Source: Syntrophomonadaceae bacterium (GTDB lineage Bacteria > Bacillota > Dethiobacteria > DTU022 > UBA8154). Taken from it: DNA of 23,522 bases. The stretch's first letter is position 1. Each line of letters opens with the position of its first letter. Below, one piece after another: positions 7,527-14,843 of this stretch. Both the position numbers and the translations under genes were made by a program. The notes under the pieces were generated by a model. That model was given only the letters and a program-made list of their open reading frames with translations. It had not been told where the DNA came from and searched no databases. The stretch is taken from positions 1-23,522 of the forward strand of contig SKTJ01000103.1 of assembly GCA_007122565.1 (NCBI GenBank). Direction: 5' to 3'.

Positions 7527-8288
7527 ATGGGAAAAGAAAAACTAATCGCTGTTGCCGGTAAAGGGGGAACGGGCAAGACCACTTTTACCGCCCTGATGTT
7601 GCGTTACCTTGCGGAGAACTTTAAGGACAAGGATATTCTAGCCGTGGATGCTGATGCTAACGCCAATTTAAACGAAGCTATGGGAGTGGAGGTAAAAGAG
7701 ACCATCTCCATGGCTCTGGATGATATTAAGGATTTCCGTAAAGTGCCCCAGGGAATGACGAAGGATATGTTTATGGAGATGCGGATCAACCAGGCCATGG
7801 TGGAGACAGAGCAGATCGACCTGCTGGTCATGGGCAATCCCCACGGACCCGGTTGTTACTGTTATCCCAACGACCTGTTGAAGAAATTCCTGGAGGGGTT
7901 GCGCGTTAATTATGATATTGTGGCTGTGGATAACGAGGCGGGCCTGGAGCACCTGAGCCGCCGTATTATCGATGATCTTGATGTTTTGATTATTACCAGT
8001 GACGCCACGGCACGGGGTGTGCGCTCTGCCGGACGGGTTTATGAGATCGTACGTACGCTGAATATAAAAGTGAAAAAGGTATACCTGTTAATCAGCCGGG
8101 CGGGAGAAAACAGTGCTGAAGTACTGGCCGGGGAGATTGAAAAAACGGGGCTGGAACTGCTTGGCACCGTTCCCCTGGATGATCAGGTTGTTGAATTCGA
8201 CCTGCAGGGTAAGCCCCTTTTTCAACTGCCCTCAGATTCGCCTGCGATGCAGGCAGTAGCAGGGATTGTGGCCCAACTGGGCCTGTAA
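7527..8288 (+). CDS. cooC: CooC-type nickel-insertion ATPase (CODH/ACS maturation factor)
   Basis: The 253-residue protein is a MinD/Mrp-superfamily P-loop ATPase with the deviant Walker A GKGGTGKTT (11-19), VDADAN, and the CxC pair GCYCYP (Cys110, Cys112) diagnostic of CooC, where it binds nickel at the dimer interface. CooC loads Ni into carbon monoxide dehydrogenase, and its AcsF paralogue into acetyl-CoA synthase. I cannot separate the two from sequence alone. No CODH/ACS subunit is within the window, so it is an orphan here or its partners are elsewhere. GAGGAGGT precedes the ATG at good distance. A heptamer array begins about 12 bases after its stop. Confidence 0.88.
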   Translation: MGKEKLIAVAGKGGTGKTTFTALMLRYLAENFKDKDILAVDADANANLNEAMGVEVKETISMALDDIKDFRKVPQGMTKDMFMEMRINQAMVETEQIDLLVMGNPHGPGCYCYPNDLLKKFLEGLRVNYDIVAVDNEAGLEHLSRRIIDDLDVLIITSDATARGVRSAGRVYEIVRTLNIKVKKVYLLISRAGENSAEVLAGEIEKTGLELLGTVPLDDQVVEFDLQGKPLFQLPSDSPAMQAVAGIVAQLGL

Positions 8289-8299
8289 ATAAAAAAATA

Positions 8300-8425
8300 C
8301 AGGAGTCAGGAAAAGAGATAAAGATTGAGGTCATAGTTTTCACTGGTAAGCACCACCTAGATGCTGTAAGTACATTCTCAGCATCCTCCTGACTCTTGGA
8401 AGTTAGAAGCAGGAAGTTAGGATAC
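8300..8425. repeat. Degenerate heptamer repeat and inverted copy, spacer after cooC
   Basis: CAGGAGTCAGGA (8300-8311) starts 12 bases after the cooC stop. Its reverse complement core TCCTGACTC is at 8387-8395 (nine paired bases with 8303-8311). A run of heptamers follows: GGAAGTT, AGAAGCA, GGAAGTT, AGGATAC (8398-8425). The CAGGAGT unit recurs downstream of the NIL/ferredoxin gene (22553-22606). Confidence 0.65.
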
Positions 8426-8446
8426 CGGAAAATAATATATTAAGTG

Positions 8447-8489
8447 GCAGGTTTGCTGGATTTCCAGGGGCACAACCCCAGCCACCTGC
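8447..8489 (+). promoter_or_regulatory. Structured leader element upstream of the MBL RNase gene
   Basis: GCAGGT (8447-8452) and GCTGG (8455-8459) pair with ACCTGC (8484-8489) and CCAGC (8478-8482), giving an interrupted stem about 48 bases before the start codon. An alternative small hairpin GGGG-CACAA-CCCC lies inside it. It matches no riboswitch class that I can recognise with confidence. Confidence 0.3.
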
Positions 8490-8536
8490 AAAACGCCAGG
8501 GTACTTCGCAAAGACGGCGGAAGGAAGTGCGTTATA

Positions 8537-10225
8537 ATGATCAAAATAAAGTTCTGCGGGGGTGCAGGAACGGTAACGGGTTCTTGTTTCCTGCTGCAGT
8601 TTGGTTCCCGCCAGGTATTAATTGACTGCGGTATGTTTCAGGGAGGAAAGGCATTGCGACGTCGTAATTATCAGGATTTCCCCTTTGATCCCGCTTCTAT
8701 CGATGCGGTTTTTCTGACTCATGCTCATATTGACCATAGCGGACTTTTACCCAAGCTGGTGCGTGACGGTTTCCGCGGCAAGATCCACGCATCCTTTGCC
8801 ACAGTGGATCTTTGCCGGATTATGTTACCCGACAGCGGCTACATCCAGGAGACGGAAGCTGAATGGGAAAACCGCAAAGCCAGGCGGGCCGGACGATCCC
8901 AGATTCAACCCCTTTATACGGTGGATGATGCCCAAGCTACATTAGACTATTTTCAAGGAGTAAATTGTGACGAGGTCATAACCTTATTTCCCGAACTCTC
9001 TTTCCGGCTTAGCAATTCGGGGCACATCCTTGGCTCTTCTTTGGTGGAAATGTGGGTAACCATCGGCGAAGTGATGAAAAAATTTGTCTTCACCGGAGAC
9101 TTAGGCAGGGACAGGCAGCCCATAATTTGCGACCCTGCACTCATCGAGGACGCCGATTTTCTAATTATGGAATCCACGTATGGCCAACGTGTGCATGAAG
9201 GTGAAGTGGAGAAGGAGAAAATGCTGGTGGAAATTATCAGGGACACGCTACGGCGTGGCGGTAATATTGTAATGCCCGCTTTTGCCGTGGGCCGCACCCA
9301 GGAGCTGCTCTATACCCTGAACAAGCTTATCGACCGGGGCGAGATACCACCGCTGCCTATATATATTGACAGTCCCATGGCCATCCGCACCACGGATCTT
9401 TTTATGCAGCACAAAGAATGTTTTGACTTGCCAATGCGGGCTGCCGTGGCCCGCGGGGAAAGCCCGCTCCATTTTCCCGAAGCCTATTTTACCCCCACAC
9501 CGCAGGAATCCCGGTCTATTAATGATATTACCGGCGGAGCCATGATTATCTCCGCCAGCGGCATGGCCGATGCCGGGCGTATCAAGCATCATCTCAAACA
9601 TAACCTCTGGCGACCGGAGAGTACCGTTATCTTTGTCGGTTATCAGGCGGAAGGAAGCCTGGGGCGGCGCCTATTGGAGGGAGCAGAGCAGGTTACCCTG
9701 TTCGGTGAAGAAATTACTGTGCGGGCACGCATAGTCTCCCTGGAAGGTTTCTCTGCTCACGCTGATCGGAACGAACTTTTGAATTGGGTTTCCAAGTTCA
9801 AAAAGACGCCGGCGCAGGTAATCCTGGTCCATGGTGAGAAAAAGGCTTTGGAGGCCCTTGCTGCTGCTGTGCGGAAACAGTTTAACACAGCGGTATACAT
9901 CCCCGCCTATATGGAGGAGATTTCCCTGATACCGCTGGAGCAGGAACAGGAGCCTTCACTTGAGCTTTCGGCCCGCCTAAAAGCCCAGCAAATACTGAAT
10001 ATGTGGGAACAAAACAGTGCCGCTTTCCAGGCACAGCTTTTTTCCTACCTGGAGGAGGAAAAAGACCTGCAGCGCCTCCTCGCTTTAGAAAAGCGCTTGC
10101 AAAATGTGACCGGGACGCTGCAAGAGGAAAGGGAGGAAATAAAGGAAACAGCCCCCCGCATCTTTGGCCCCGCAACTAGCGCAGATTCTCTGCCGCCGGA
10201 TACGCTCCTGGATGATGCTGGGTAA
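8537..10225 (+). CDS. Beta-CASP metallo-beta-lactamase RNA-processing nuclease
   Basis: The 562-residue protein has the MBL signature HAHIDHSG (from residue 62), a GDLGR strand, the beta-CASP motifs ESTYG, PAFAVGRTQELLY and ISASGMADAGRI..H, GYQAEGSLGRRL and the final VHGE. This is the mRNA 3'-end processing factor-like (COG1236) family, whose members are endo/5'-exoribonucleases with two zinc ions. The C-terminal 100 residues form an extra, Glu-rich, probably coiled region. The frame is open back to 8444, but the GGAAGGAAG signal points to ATG 8537 and the family starts MIKIKFCGGAGTVTGS, so this start is used. FabZ follows 27 bases later. Confidence 0.92.
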   Translation: MIKIKFCGGAGTVTGSCFLLQFGSRQVLIDCGMFQGGKALRRRNYQDFPFDPASIDAVFLTHAHIDHSGLLPKLVRDGFRGKIHASFATVDLCRIMLPDSGYIQETEAEWENRKARRAGRSQIQPLYTVDDAQATLDYFQGVNCDEVITLFPELSFRLSNSGHILGSSLVEMWVTIGEVMKKFVFTGDLGRDRQPIICDPALIEDADFLIMESTYGQRVHEGEVEKEKMLVEIIRDTLRRGGNIVMPAFAVGRTQELLYTLNKLIDRGEIPPLPIYIDSPMAIRTTDLFMQHKECFDLPMRAAVARGESPLHFPEAYFTPTPQESRSINDITGGAMIISASGMADAGRIKHHLKHNLWRPESTVIFVGYQAEGSLGRRLLEGAEQVTLFGEEITVRARIVSLEGFSAHADRNELLNWVSKFKKTPAQVILVHGEKKALEALAAAVRKQFNTAVYIPAYMEEISLIPLEQEQEPSLELSARLKAQQILNMWEQNSAAFQAQLFSYLEEEKDLQRLLALEKRLQNVTGTLQEEREEIKETAPRIFGPATSADSLPPDTLLDDAG

Positions 10226-10252
10226 AAACTAGGGCAAAGGAGTGGAGCGAAA

Positions 10253-10699
10253 CTGAAAAAAGAATATTCAAGGAGTGAAATCCAGCAGATTATTCCCCAC
10301 CGTGATCCGTTCCTGCTGGTGGACTACATTACTGAGTTGGTAGCGGGGGAGAAAGCTGCCGGCGTTAAATATGTAAAGGCTGACGAGCCTTATTTCGCCG
10401 GTCATTTTCCCGGGGAACCGGTTATGCCCGGTGTGCTTATCGTGGAGGCCCTGGCCCAGGTGGGGGCGGTGGCACTGCTCAGCATGGCGGAAAACAGGGA
10501 TAAGCTGGCTCTTTTCCGGGGTATCGATAAATTACGCTTTCGCGGGATCGTGCGCCCGGGAGATACGCTTAATCTGGAAATTAATTTGACGGCAATGAAA
10601 GGAGTGGTGGGCCGTGCAGTTGCACGTGCCCACGTGGAATCGAAAGTGGTCGCCACCGGCGAACTCATTTTCGCCCTTGCAGATCGGGATAATAAATAG
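10253..10699 (+). CDS. fabZ: 3-hydroxyacyl-ACP dehydratase FabZ, apparent CTG start
   Basis: FabZ removes water from 3-hydroxyacyl-ACP in type II fatty acid synthesis. The 148-residue hot-dog protein has IIPHRDPFLLVD near its start and GHFPGEPVMPGVL then EALAQ, with catalytic His51 and Glu65. The first ATG/GTG/TTG-type start in the frame is GTG 10319, but that would delete the conserved IPHRxPFLLVD segment. The only sensible upstream start is CTG 10253, which lies ten bases after a good AAAGGAG and gives a normal N-terminus. CTG starts are rare, so this is flagged. The frame is continuous with the previous gene but separated by its stop. metK follows 83 bases on. Confidence 0.9.
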   Translation: MKKEYSRSEIQQIIPHRDPFLLVDYITELVAGEKAAGVKYVKADEPYFAGHFPGEPVMPGVLIVEALAQVGAVALLSMAENRDKLALFRGIDKLRFRGIVRPGDTLNLEINLTAMKGVVGRAVARAHVESKVVATGELIFALADRDNK

Positions 10700-10730
10700 A
10701 AATGCAGGACTGATTACTATGGCTTACTTT

Positions 10731-10753
10731 CCGGGCGGAAGGGGCTCGCCCGG
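10731..10753 (+). promoter_or_regulatory. GC-rich hairpin ahead of metK
   Basis: CCGGGCG (10731-10737) pairs perfectly with CGCCCGG (10747-10753) around a nine-base loop, between fabZ and the metK ribosome binding site. No T-run follows. It could be a processing or attenuation element; no SAM riboswitch core is visible around it. Confidence 0.35.
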
Positions 10754-10782
10754 GGATGATAATTTTCAAGAGGAGGTTGAAA

Positions 10783-11979
10783 ATGAATCGAGATGGAATT
10801 GTTTTATTTACCTCAGAATCGGTAACAGAAGGACATCCGGACAAGGTGTCCGATCAGATTTCCGACGCTATCCTGGATGCCATCCTGGCGGAAGATCCCC
10901 AGGGCCGGGTAGCGGCAGAGACGCTCGTTACTACCGGGCTGGTGCTGGTTTCCGGTGAAATCACCACACAATGCTATGCGGATATTCCACTAATTGCCCG
11001 TGATACGGTCAAGGAGATTGGCTATACACGGGCCAAGTATGGTTTTGACGGGGATACCTGCTCTGTGCTTACATCTATCGATGAGCAGTCTCCTGATATT
11101 GCCCTGGGTGTAAACAAATCCTGGGAGATAAAAAGCGGTGAGGAAAAAGAGGAAATCTACAACACCACCGGAGCAGGGGATCAGGGGATCATTTTCGGAT
11201 TTGCCTGCAACGAAACTCCGGAGCTTATGCCGCTGCCCATCGCTTTGGCGCACAAACTGTCGCTACGTCTCGCACAGGCGCGTAAGGAAAAAATTGTGGA
11301 TTATCTGCGCCCCGACGGCAAGTCTCAGGTAACGGTGGAGTATCGTGACGGCAAACCATCCCGTGTCTCCGCGATTGTCCTGGCAGCGCAACACAGCGAC
11401 GAGGTATCCCTGACACGCCTGCGGGAAGAACTGGTGGATGTGGTGATCAAAGAAATCGTCCCCCCGGAGCTGCTTGACGGGACTAAATATTACATTAACG
11501 CCACCGGCCGTTTTGTTGTGGGCGGTCCGCTGGGCGATACGGGCCTTACAGGCCGCAAGATTATCGTTGATACATACGGTGGCTATTCCCGCCACGGCGG
11601 CGGGTGCTTCTCCGGCAAGGATCCCACCAAGGTGGACCGCTCCGCCAGCTATATGGCCCGTTATGTGGCCAAAAATGTGGTAGCAGCGGGCCTGGCGGAT
11701 AAGTGCGAGCTGGAACTGGCCTATGCCATCGGGGTGGCCCGCCCCCTCTCCGTCTTTGTGGAGACTTTCGGTACAGAGAAAATCGCGGTGGAGAAAATCG
11801 AACAGCTTGTCCGGGACAACTTTGACCTGCGTCCTGCCGCCATTATCGACAACCTGAAACTGCGCCGCCCCATCTACAGGCAGATCGCCGCATACGGTCA
11901 TTTCGGCCGGGAAGATCTGGGCCTTCCCTGGGAAGAAACAGATAAGGTTGAAACCCTGCGGAAGCAAGCGGGGCTTTGA
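10783..11979 (+). CDS. metK: S-adenosylmethionine synthetase MetK
   Basis: MetK makes S-adenosylmethionine from methionine and ATP. The 398-residue length is typical, and the protein shows TSESVTEGHPDKVSDQ, the ATP-binding GAGDQGIIFGFA and the signature GGGCFSGKDPTKVDRS, plus a normal C-terminus. The frame extends upstream to ATG 10756, but AGAGGAGG stands directly before ATG 10783 and the family begins at this point, so the shorter start is chosen. It lies downstream of fabZ, with a hairpin between. Ten bases after the stop a repeat arm begins that pairs with one just before recD2. MetK links to the DUF39 homocysteine genes further right through methionine metabolism. Confidence 0.97.
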   Translation: MNRDGIVLFTSESVTEGHPDKVSDQISDAILDAILAEDPQGRVAAETLVTTGLVLVSGEITTQCYADIPLIARDTVKEIGYTRAKYGFDGDTCSVLTSIDEQSPDIALGVNKSWEIKSGEEKEEIYNTTGAGDQGIIFGFACNETPELMPLPIALAHKLSLRLAQARKEKIVDYLRPDGKSQVTVEYRDGKPSRVSAIVLAAQHSDEVSLTRLREELVDVVIKEIVPPELLDGTKYYINATGRFVVGGPLGDTGLTGRKIIVDTYGGYSRHGGGCFSGKDPTKVDRSASYMARYVAKNVVAAGLADKCELELAYAIGVARPLSVFVETFGTEKIAVEKIEQLVRDNFDLRPAAIIDNLKLRRPIYRQIAAYGHFGREDLGLPWEETDKVETLRKQAGL

Positions 11980-11987
11980 TGTTATAT

Positions 11988-12080
11988 AGTTGGAAGGGTT
12001 GGTAAGTTGGAAAGTAGATCTTAATTACCAGCATTATAGGTTTTAACTTTTTGGCTTTCCAACATTCCAACATTCCAACT
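11988..12080. repeat. Inverted pair of octamer-period repeats between metK and recD2
   Basis: The left arm (11988-12014) is made of AGTTGGAA-like units; the right arm (12055-12080) is made of CATTCCAA units. The reverse complement of the left arm agrees with the right arm over most of 26 bases, allowing one gap. The loop is 40 bases. The left arm starts nine bases after the metK stop, and the right arm ends ten bases before the recD2 SD. Confidence 0.75.
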
Positions 12081-12107
12081 GTTTACTGCAAAGGAGGCTT
12101 CCACCTT

Positions 12108-14462
12108 TTGGAGAGTCTTGAGGGAACTCTGGAGCGTGTTACTTTTTACAGCAGCGACACATCCTACATGGTAGGCCGTCTTGGCCGCTCCGGCAAGGAG
12201 AACGTGACGATCGTCGGCTATTTTCCTCCCTTACGCGAGGGGGAGAGTTTGCTGCTGCGCGGCGAATGGACGACCCATCCCCGTTATGGCCGTCAGTTTC
12301 TGGTAAAAGAATGGGAGACCGTAACCCCCACAAGCCGCAAAGGGTTGGAGCGCTTTCTCGCTTCGGGATTGATCAAGGGGGTGGGAAGCCATATGGCCGG
12401 CCTGTTGATTAAACATTTTGACATGGACGTGCTTGAGGTAATCGCCACAGAACCGTCACGGCTCACAGAGGTTTCCGGTATTGGCTCTAAAAAAGCGTTG
12501 CTGATCCACCAGAGTTATTTAAAGCAGCAGGAAATTAAGGAAGTTATGCTTTTCCTGCAGGGGTACGATGTGAGTCCTTCCCTGGCGGTGCGTATTTTCC
12601 GGCACTACGGTAAGGAGAGTATTCCGCTGCTGCGGGAGAACCCCTATCGCCTGGCTGAAGAGGTTTACGGCATCGGTTTTATCACGGCGGACAAAATAGC
12701 TCGTAAACTGGGACTTCCCTTTGATTCCCCGCAACGGGTGCGGGCTGCTGTACTGTTTCTTTTAAACCAGGCCGCTGACCAGGGGCATGTCTATCTGCCG
12801 CAGGCAGTTTTAACCGGTAGGGTGGAAGAACTCTTATGCGCCGTTGAAAGGGAAAGCCTGCCTCAAAACGGTGAAATGCAGGTATCTGGACAGCTTTCTT
12901 CCCCGCAAACTAACGGAGAAGATCCCTTAATGATGGGAGCCGGCAATGAAATCGAAAACGGTACCGCAAATGATCAAAATGGCGCTAACCGGCAGCAGGG
13001 AATGTTATTGGAGTTACCGGATACGTTGGTCATGGAACAGCTGGACAAACTGGTGGAGGAGCAGCTTCTTTTCCGTCAGCAGGATCCTGCGGAAGAGCTG
13101 ATTATTTATGCAGCCCCTTTCTATTATGCAGAAAAAGGGGCCTCTCAGAAATTGATAATGTTGCTGCAGCGACAGCTTGTTCTTTTCAGCCCCGAGGAGA
13201 CAGGTTTTCTTGGGGCAGTGTTGCAGGAGGAAGAACTGGACCTGGCACCGGAGCAGGTGGAGGCTATTACAGGCGCCTGTGAAAATGGTGTGATGGTGAT
13301 CACCGGTGGACCGGGCACGGGTAAAACCACCATAATCCGGGCGCTTATCGGACTTTTTCAGCGCTATAGCCTCAAGATAATGCTGGCCGCTCCCACAGGC
13401 CGGGCTGCCCGCCGCATGGCCGACGCTACCGGCATGGAGGCAAAAACGATTCATCGCTTGCTTGAATTTACATATACGGAGGGAGAGGGGTTCCGCTTTC
13501 AGCGCGGCGAGGACAACCCCCTGTCCGCTCAAGTGGTCATTATCGACGAGGTCTCCATGGTTGATCTTATTCTTTTTTACAACCTGCTTAAAGCTCTGCC
13601 CTCTGGTTGCCGCCTCATTATGGTAGGTGATGTGGACCAACTTCCTTCCGTGGGTGCAGGCAATGTTTTACGGGATGTGCTTAGCTCGGAGACGGTGCCC
13701 AGTGTGCGCCTGCAAACCATTTTCCGCCAGGCCCGTGAAAGCATGATCGTAGTGAACGCGCACCAGATCAATAAAGGGGAATTTCCTTACCTGAACCGCC
13801 GGGAGAAGGATTTTTTCTTTATTCCAGAGGATGATCCGGATAAAGTTACGCAGATTATTGTAGAACTCTGCCGGGAGCGGCTACCCCGCTTTGGCTCCTT
13901 TGACCCCCTGGAAGAGATCCAGGTTTTGACTCCGATGCGCCGCACAAAAGCAGGGGTGGAGATTTTAAACAACTTGCTGCAAAAGGAGCTTAACCCCCCA
14001 TCCCGTTACAAGGGCCAATTGGCAAGTGGGGGCTTTAATTTCCGTCTGGGTGATAAGGTGATGCAGATCCGCAATAATTATGAGAAGGATGTCTTTAACG
14101 GAGATATTGGCCGCATTACTGAAATTGATCAGGAAGAGGGGCTCTTGATCGTCACATTTGCAGATCACCTCTCCAGCCGTGATGTCGTTTATGACACTGC
14201 CGGTTTGGATGAACTGGTCCTTGCCTACGCTGTTTCTGTACATAAAAGCCAGGGAAGCGAGTATCCCGTCGTGGTCATGCCGGTCATTACACAACACTAC
14301 ATCCTGTTGCAGCGTAACCTGCTTTACACTGCCATTACCAGGGCCCGTCGCCTGGTGGTGTTGGTGGGAACTAAAAAAGCCATTGGTATTGCCCTAAGCA
14401 ATAACAAAGTTGAGCAACGTTACAGCAACCTTGCTTTTCGCCTGCGTCAGTTGAAAATCTGA
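12108..14462 (+). CDS. recD2: RecD2-type SF1B 5'-3' DNA helicase
   Basis: RecD2 is the stand-alone RecD-like helicase of bacteria lacking RecBC, involved in DNA repair and mismatch processing. The 784-residue product has the N-terminal region with helix-hairpin-helix segments (VSGIGSKKA, YGIGFITADKIA), Walker A GGPGTGKTT from residue 400, IIDEVSMVD, GDVDQLPSVGAGN, an R-containing IFRQAR, LTPMRR, VHKSQGSEYP and YTAITRAR. AAGGAGG (12091-12097) points to TTG 12108, which gives the family N-terminus; the open frame to 12051 covers repeat sequence and is not used. A Gln/Asn/Gly-rich stretch (about residues 248-301) between the N-terminal and ATPase parts looks like a lineage-specific linker. Confidence 0.93.
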   Translation: MESLEGTLERVTFYSSDTSYMVGRLGRSGKENVTIVGYFPPLREGESLLLRGEWTTHPRYGRQFLVKEWETVTPTSRKGLERFLASGLIKGVGSHMAGLLIKHFDMDVLEVIATEPSRLTEVSGIGSKKALLIHQSYLKQQEIKEVMLFLQGYDVSPSLAVRIFRHYGKESIPLLRENPYRLAEEVYGIGFITADKIARKLGLPFDSPQRVRAAVLFLLNQAADQGHVYLPQAVLTGRVEELLCAVERESLPQNGEMQVSGQLSSPQTNGEDPLMMGAGNEIENGTANDQNGANRQQGMLLELPDTLVMEQLDKLVEEQLLFRQQDPAEELIIYAAPFYYAEKGASQKLIMLLQRQLVLFSPEETGFLGAVLQEEELDLAPEQVEAITGACENGVMVITGGPGTGKTTIIRALIGLFQRYSLKIMLAAPTGRAARRMADATGMEAKTIHRLLEFTYTEGEGFRFQRGEDNPLSAQVVIIDEVSMVDLILFYNLLKALPSGCRLIMVGDVDQLPSVGAGNVLRDVLSSETVPSVRLQTIFRQARESMIVVNAHQINKGEFPYLNRREKDFFFIPEDDPDKVTQIIVELCRERLPRFGSFDPLEEIQVLTPMRRTKAGVEILNNLLQKELNPPSRYKGQLASGGFNFRLGDKVMQIRNNYEKDVFNGDIGRITEIDQEEGLLIVTFADHLSSRDVVYDTAGLDELVLAYAVSVHKSQGSEYPVVVMPVITQHYILLQRNLLYTAITRARRLVVLVGTKKAIGIALSNNKVEQRYSNLAFRLRQLKI

Positions 14463-14499
14463 AATCCTTCGGGTGCCTGCTGCTGCACCATTAGGGCTG

Positions 14500-14661
14500 C
14501 TATACCTCTACAGTTGACCGCATATAGGAGTTGATATGCTTGTCCAAAATAGTTGAGGCTTTAAGCACCGCTTCTGATACCCGGTTATCCCGTGTGTAAA
14601 GGATTTGCATTTGTTCCCGCAGGCGCACGATTTCTGTCAGAGAGTTTGCTTCCTCTGTCAT
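14500..14661 (-). CDS. Spo0E-like aspartyl-phosphate phosphatase
   Basis: A 53-residue frame on the minus strand reads as a two-helix protein with the Spo0E family pattern: an amphipathic first helix (IVRLREQMQILY), a turn, then VLKASTILDKHINSYM, equivalent to the family signature SQxLDxxIxxY. Spo0E-like proteins dephosphorylate Spo0A~P or related response regulators and so restrain sporulation. It has its own RBS (GAAAGGA, six or seven bases before ATG) and a strong promoter at 14726-14754. It lies between recD2 and comFC, convergent with the former. The first signature residue is Ala-Ser rather than Ser-Gln, so the match is good but not exact. Confidence 0.75.
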   Translation of the reverse strand: MTEEANSLTEIVRLREQMQILYTRDNRVSEAVLKASTILDKHINSYMRSTVEV

Positions 14662-14725
14662 ATATGTATTCCTTTCGTCATAAGTTGCTTAATTATCGGG
14701 CAAACTGGATGTAATTTTATATCAA

Positions 14726-14754
14726 AGTATAGCAAATTATGGTTCTTTTGGCAA
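14726..14754 (-). promoter_or_regulatory. Promoter of the Spo0E-like gene
   Basis: On the minus strand TTGCCA (14749-14754), 17 bases and TATACT (14726-14731) form a strong sigma-A promoter, about 65 bases upstream of the ATG. Confidence 0.65.
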
Positions 14755-14783
14755 TGATTAAATTTTTTCAAAAAAGAGTAATT

Positions 14784-14813
14784 TTGACTCAAAACAGGCT
14801 AAATACTTATGTA
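14784..14813 (+). promoter_or_regulatory. Probable promoter of comFC
   Basis: TTGACT (14784-14789) is followed after 18 bases by TATGTA (14808-14813); a better -10 hexamer TATACT (14812-14817) overlaps but would need a 22-base spacer. Transcription would begin some 20-25 bases before the ComFC ATG. Confidence 0.4.
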
Positions 14814-14843
14814 TACTCATTATTTTAAGGTTGTGTACCTGGT

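Noticed and set aside
8447..8536. Possible c-di-GMP (GEMM) riboswitch upstream of the MBL gene, because of a CGCAAAG word
   Set aside because: The surrounding conserved GEMM bases and the tetraloop-receptor arrangement are not present; only a generic stem is supported.
10700..10782. SAM riboswitch upstream of metK
   Set aside because: No SAM-I/II core could be found in this short spacer; only a simple GC hairpin.
10719..10958. Plus-strand frame over the fabZ-metK spacer and the metK start
   Set aside because: It is out of frame with MetK and has no RBS; a shadow frame.
11263..11967. Long minus-strand frame (234 codons) antisense to metK
   Set aside because: It is the mirror of a clear MetK coding frame, has no SD and no family motif; such shadows are common in codon-biased genes.
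12051..12107. Upstream extension of RecD2
   Set aside because: It translates the octamer repeat arm and the SD; TTG 12108 fits the SD and the family N-terminus.
13014..13640. Minus-strand frame of 208 codons inside recD2
   Set aside because: It overlaps the helicase core motifs of RecD2 on the other strand and lacks RBS and motifs.
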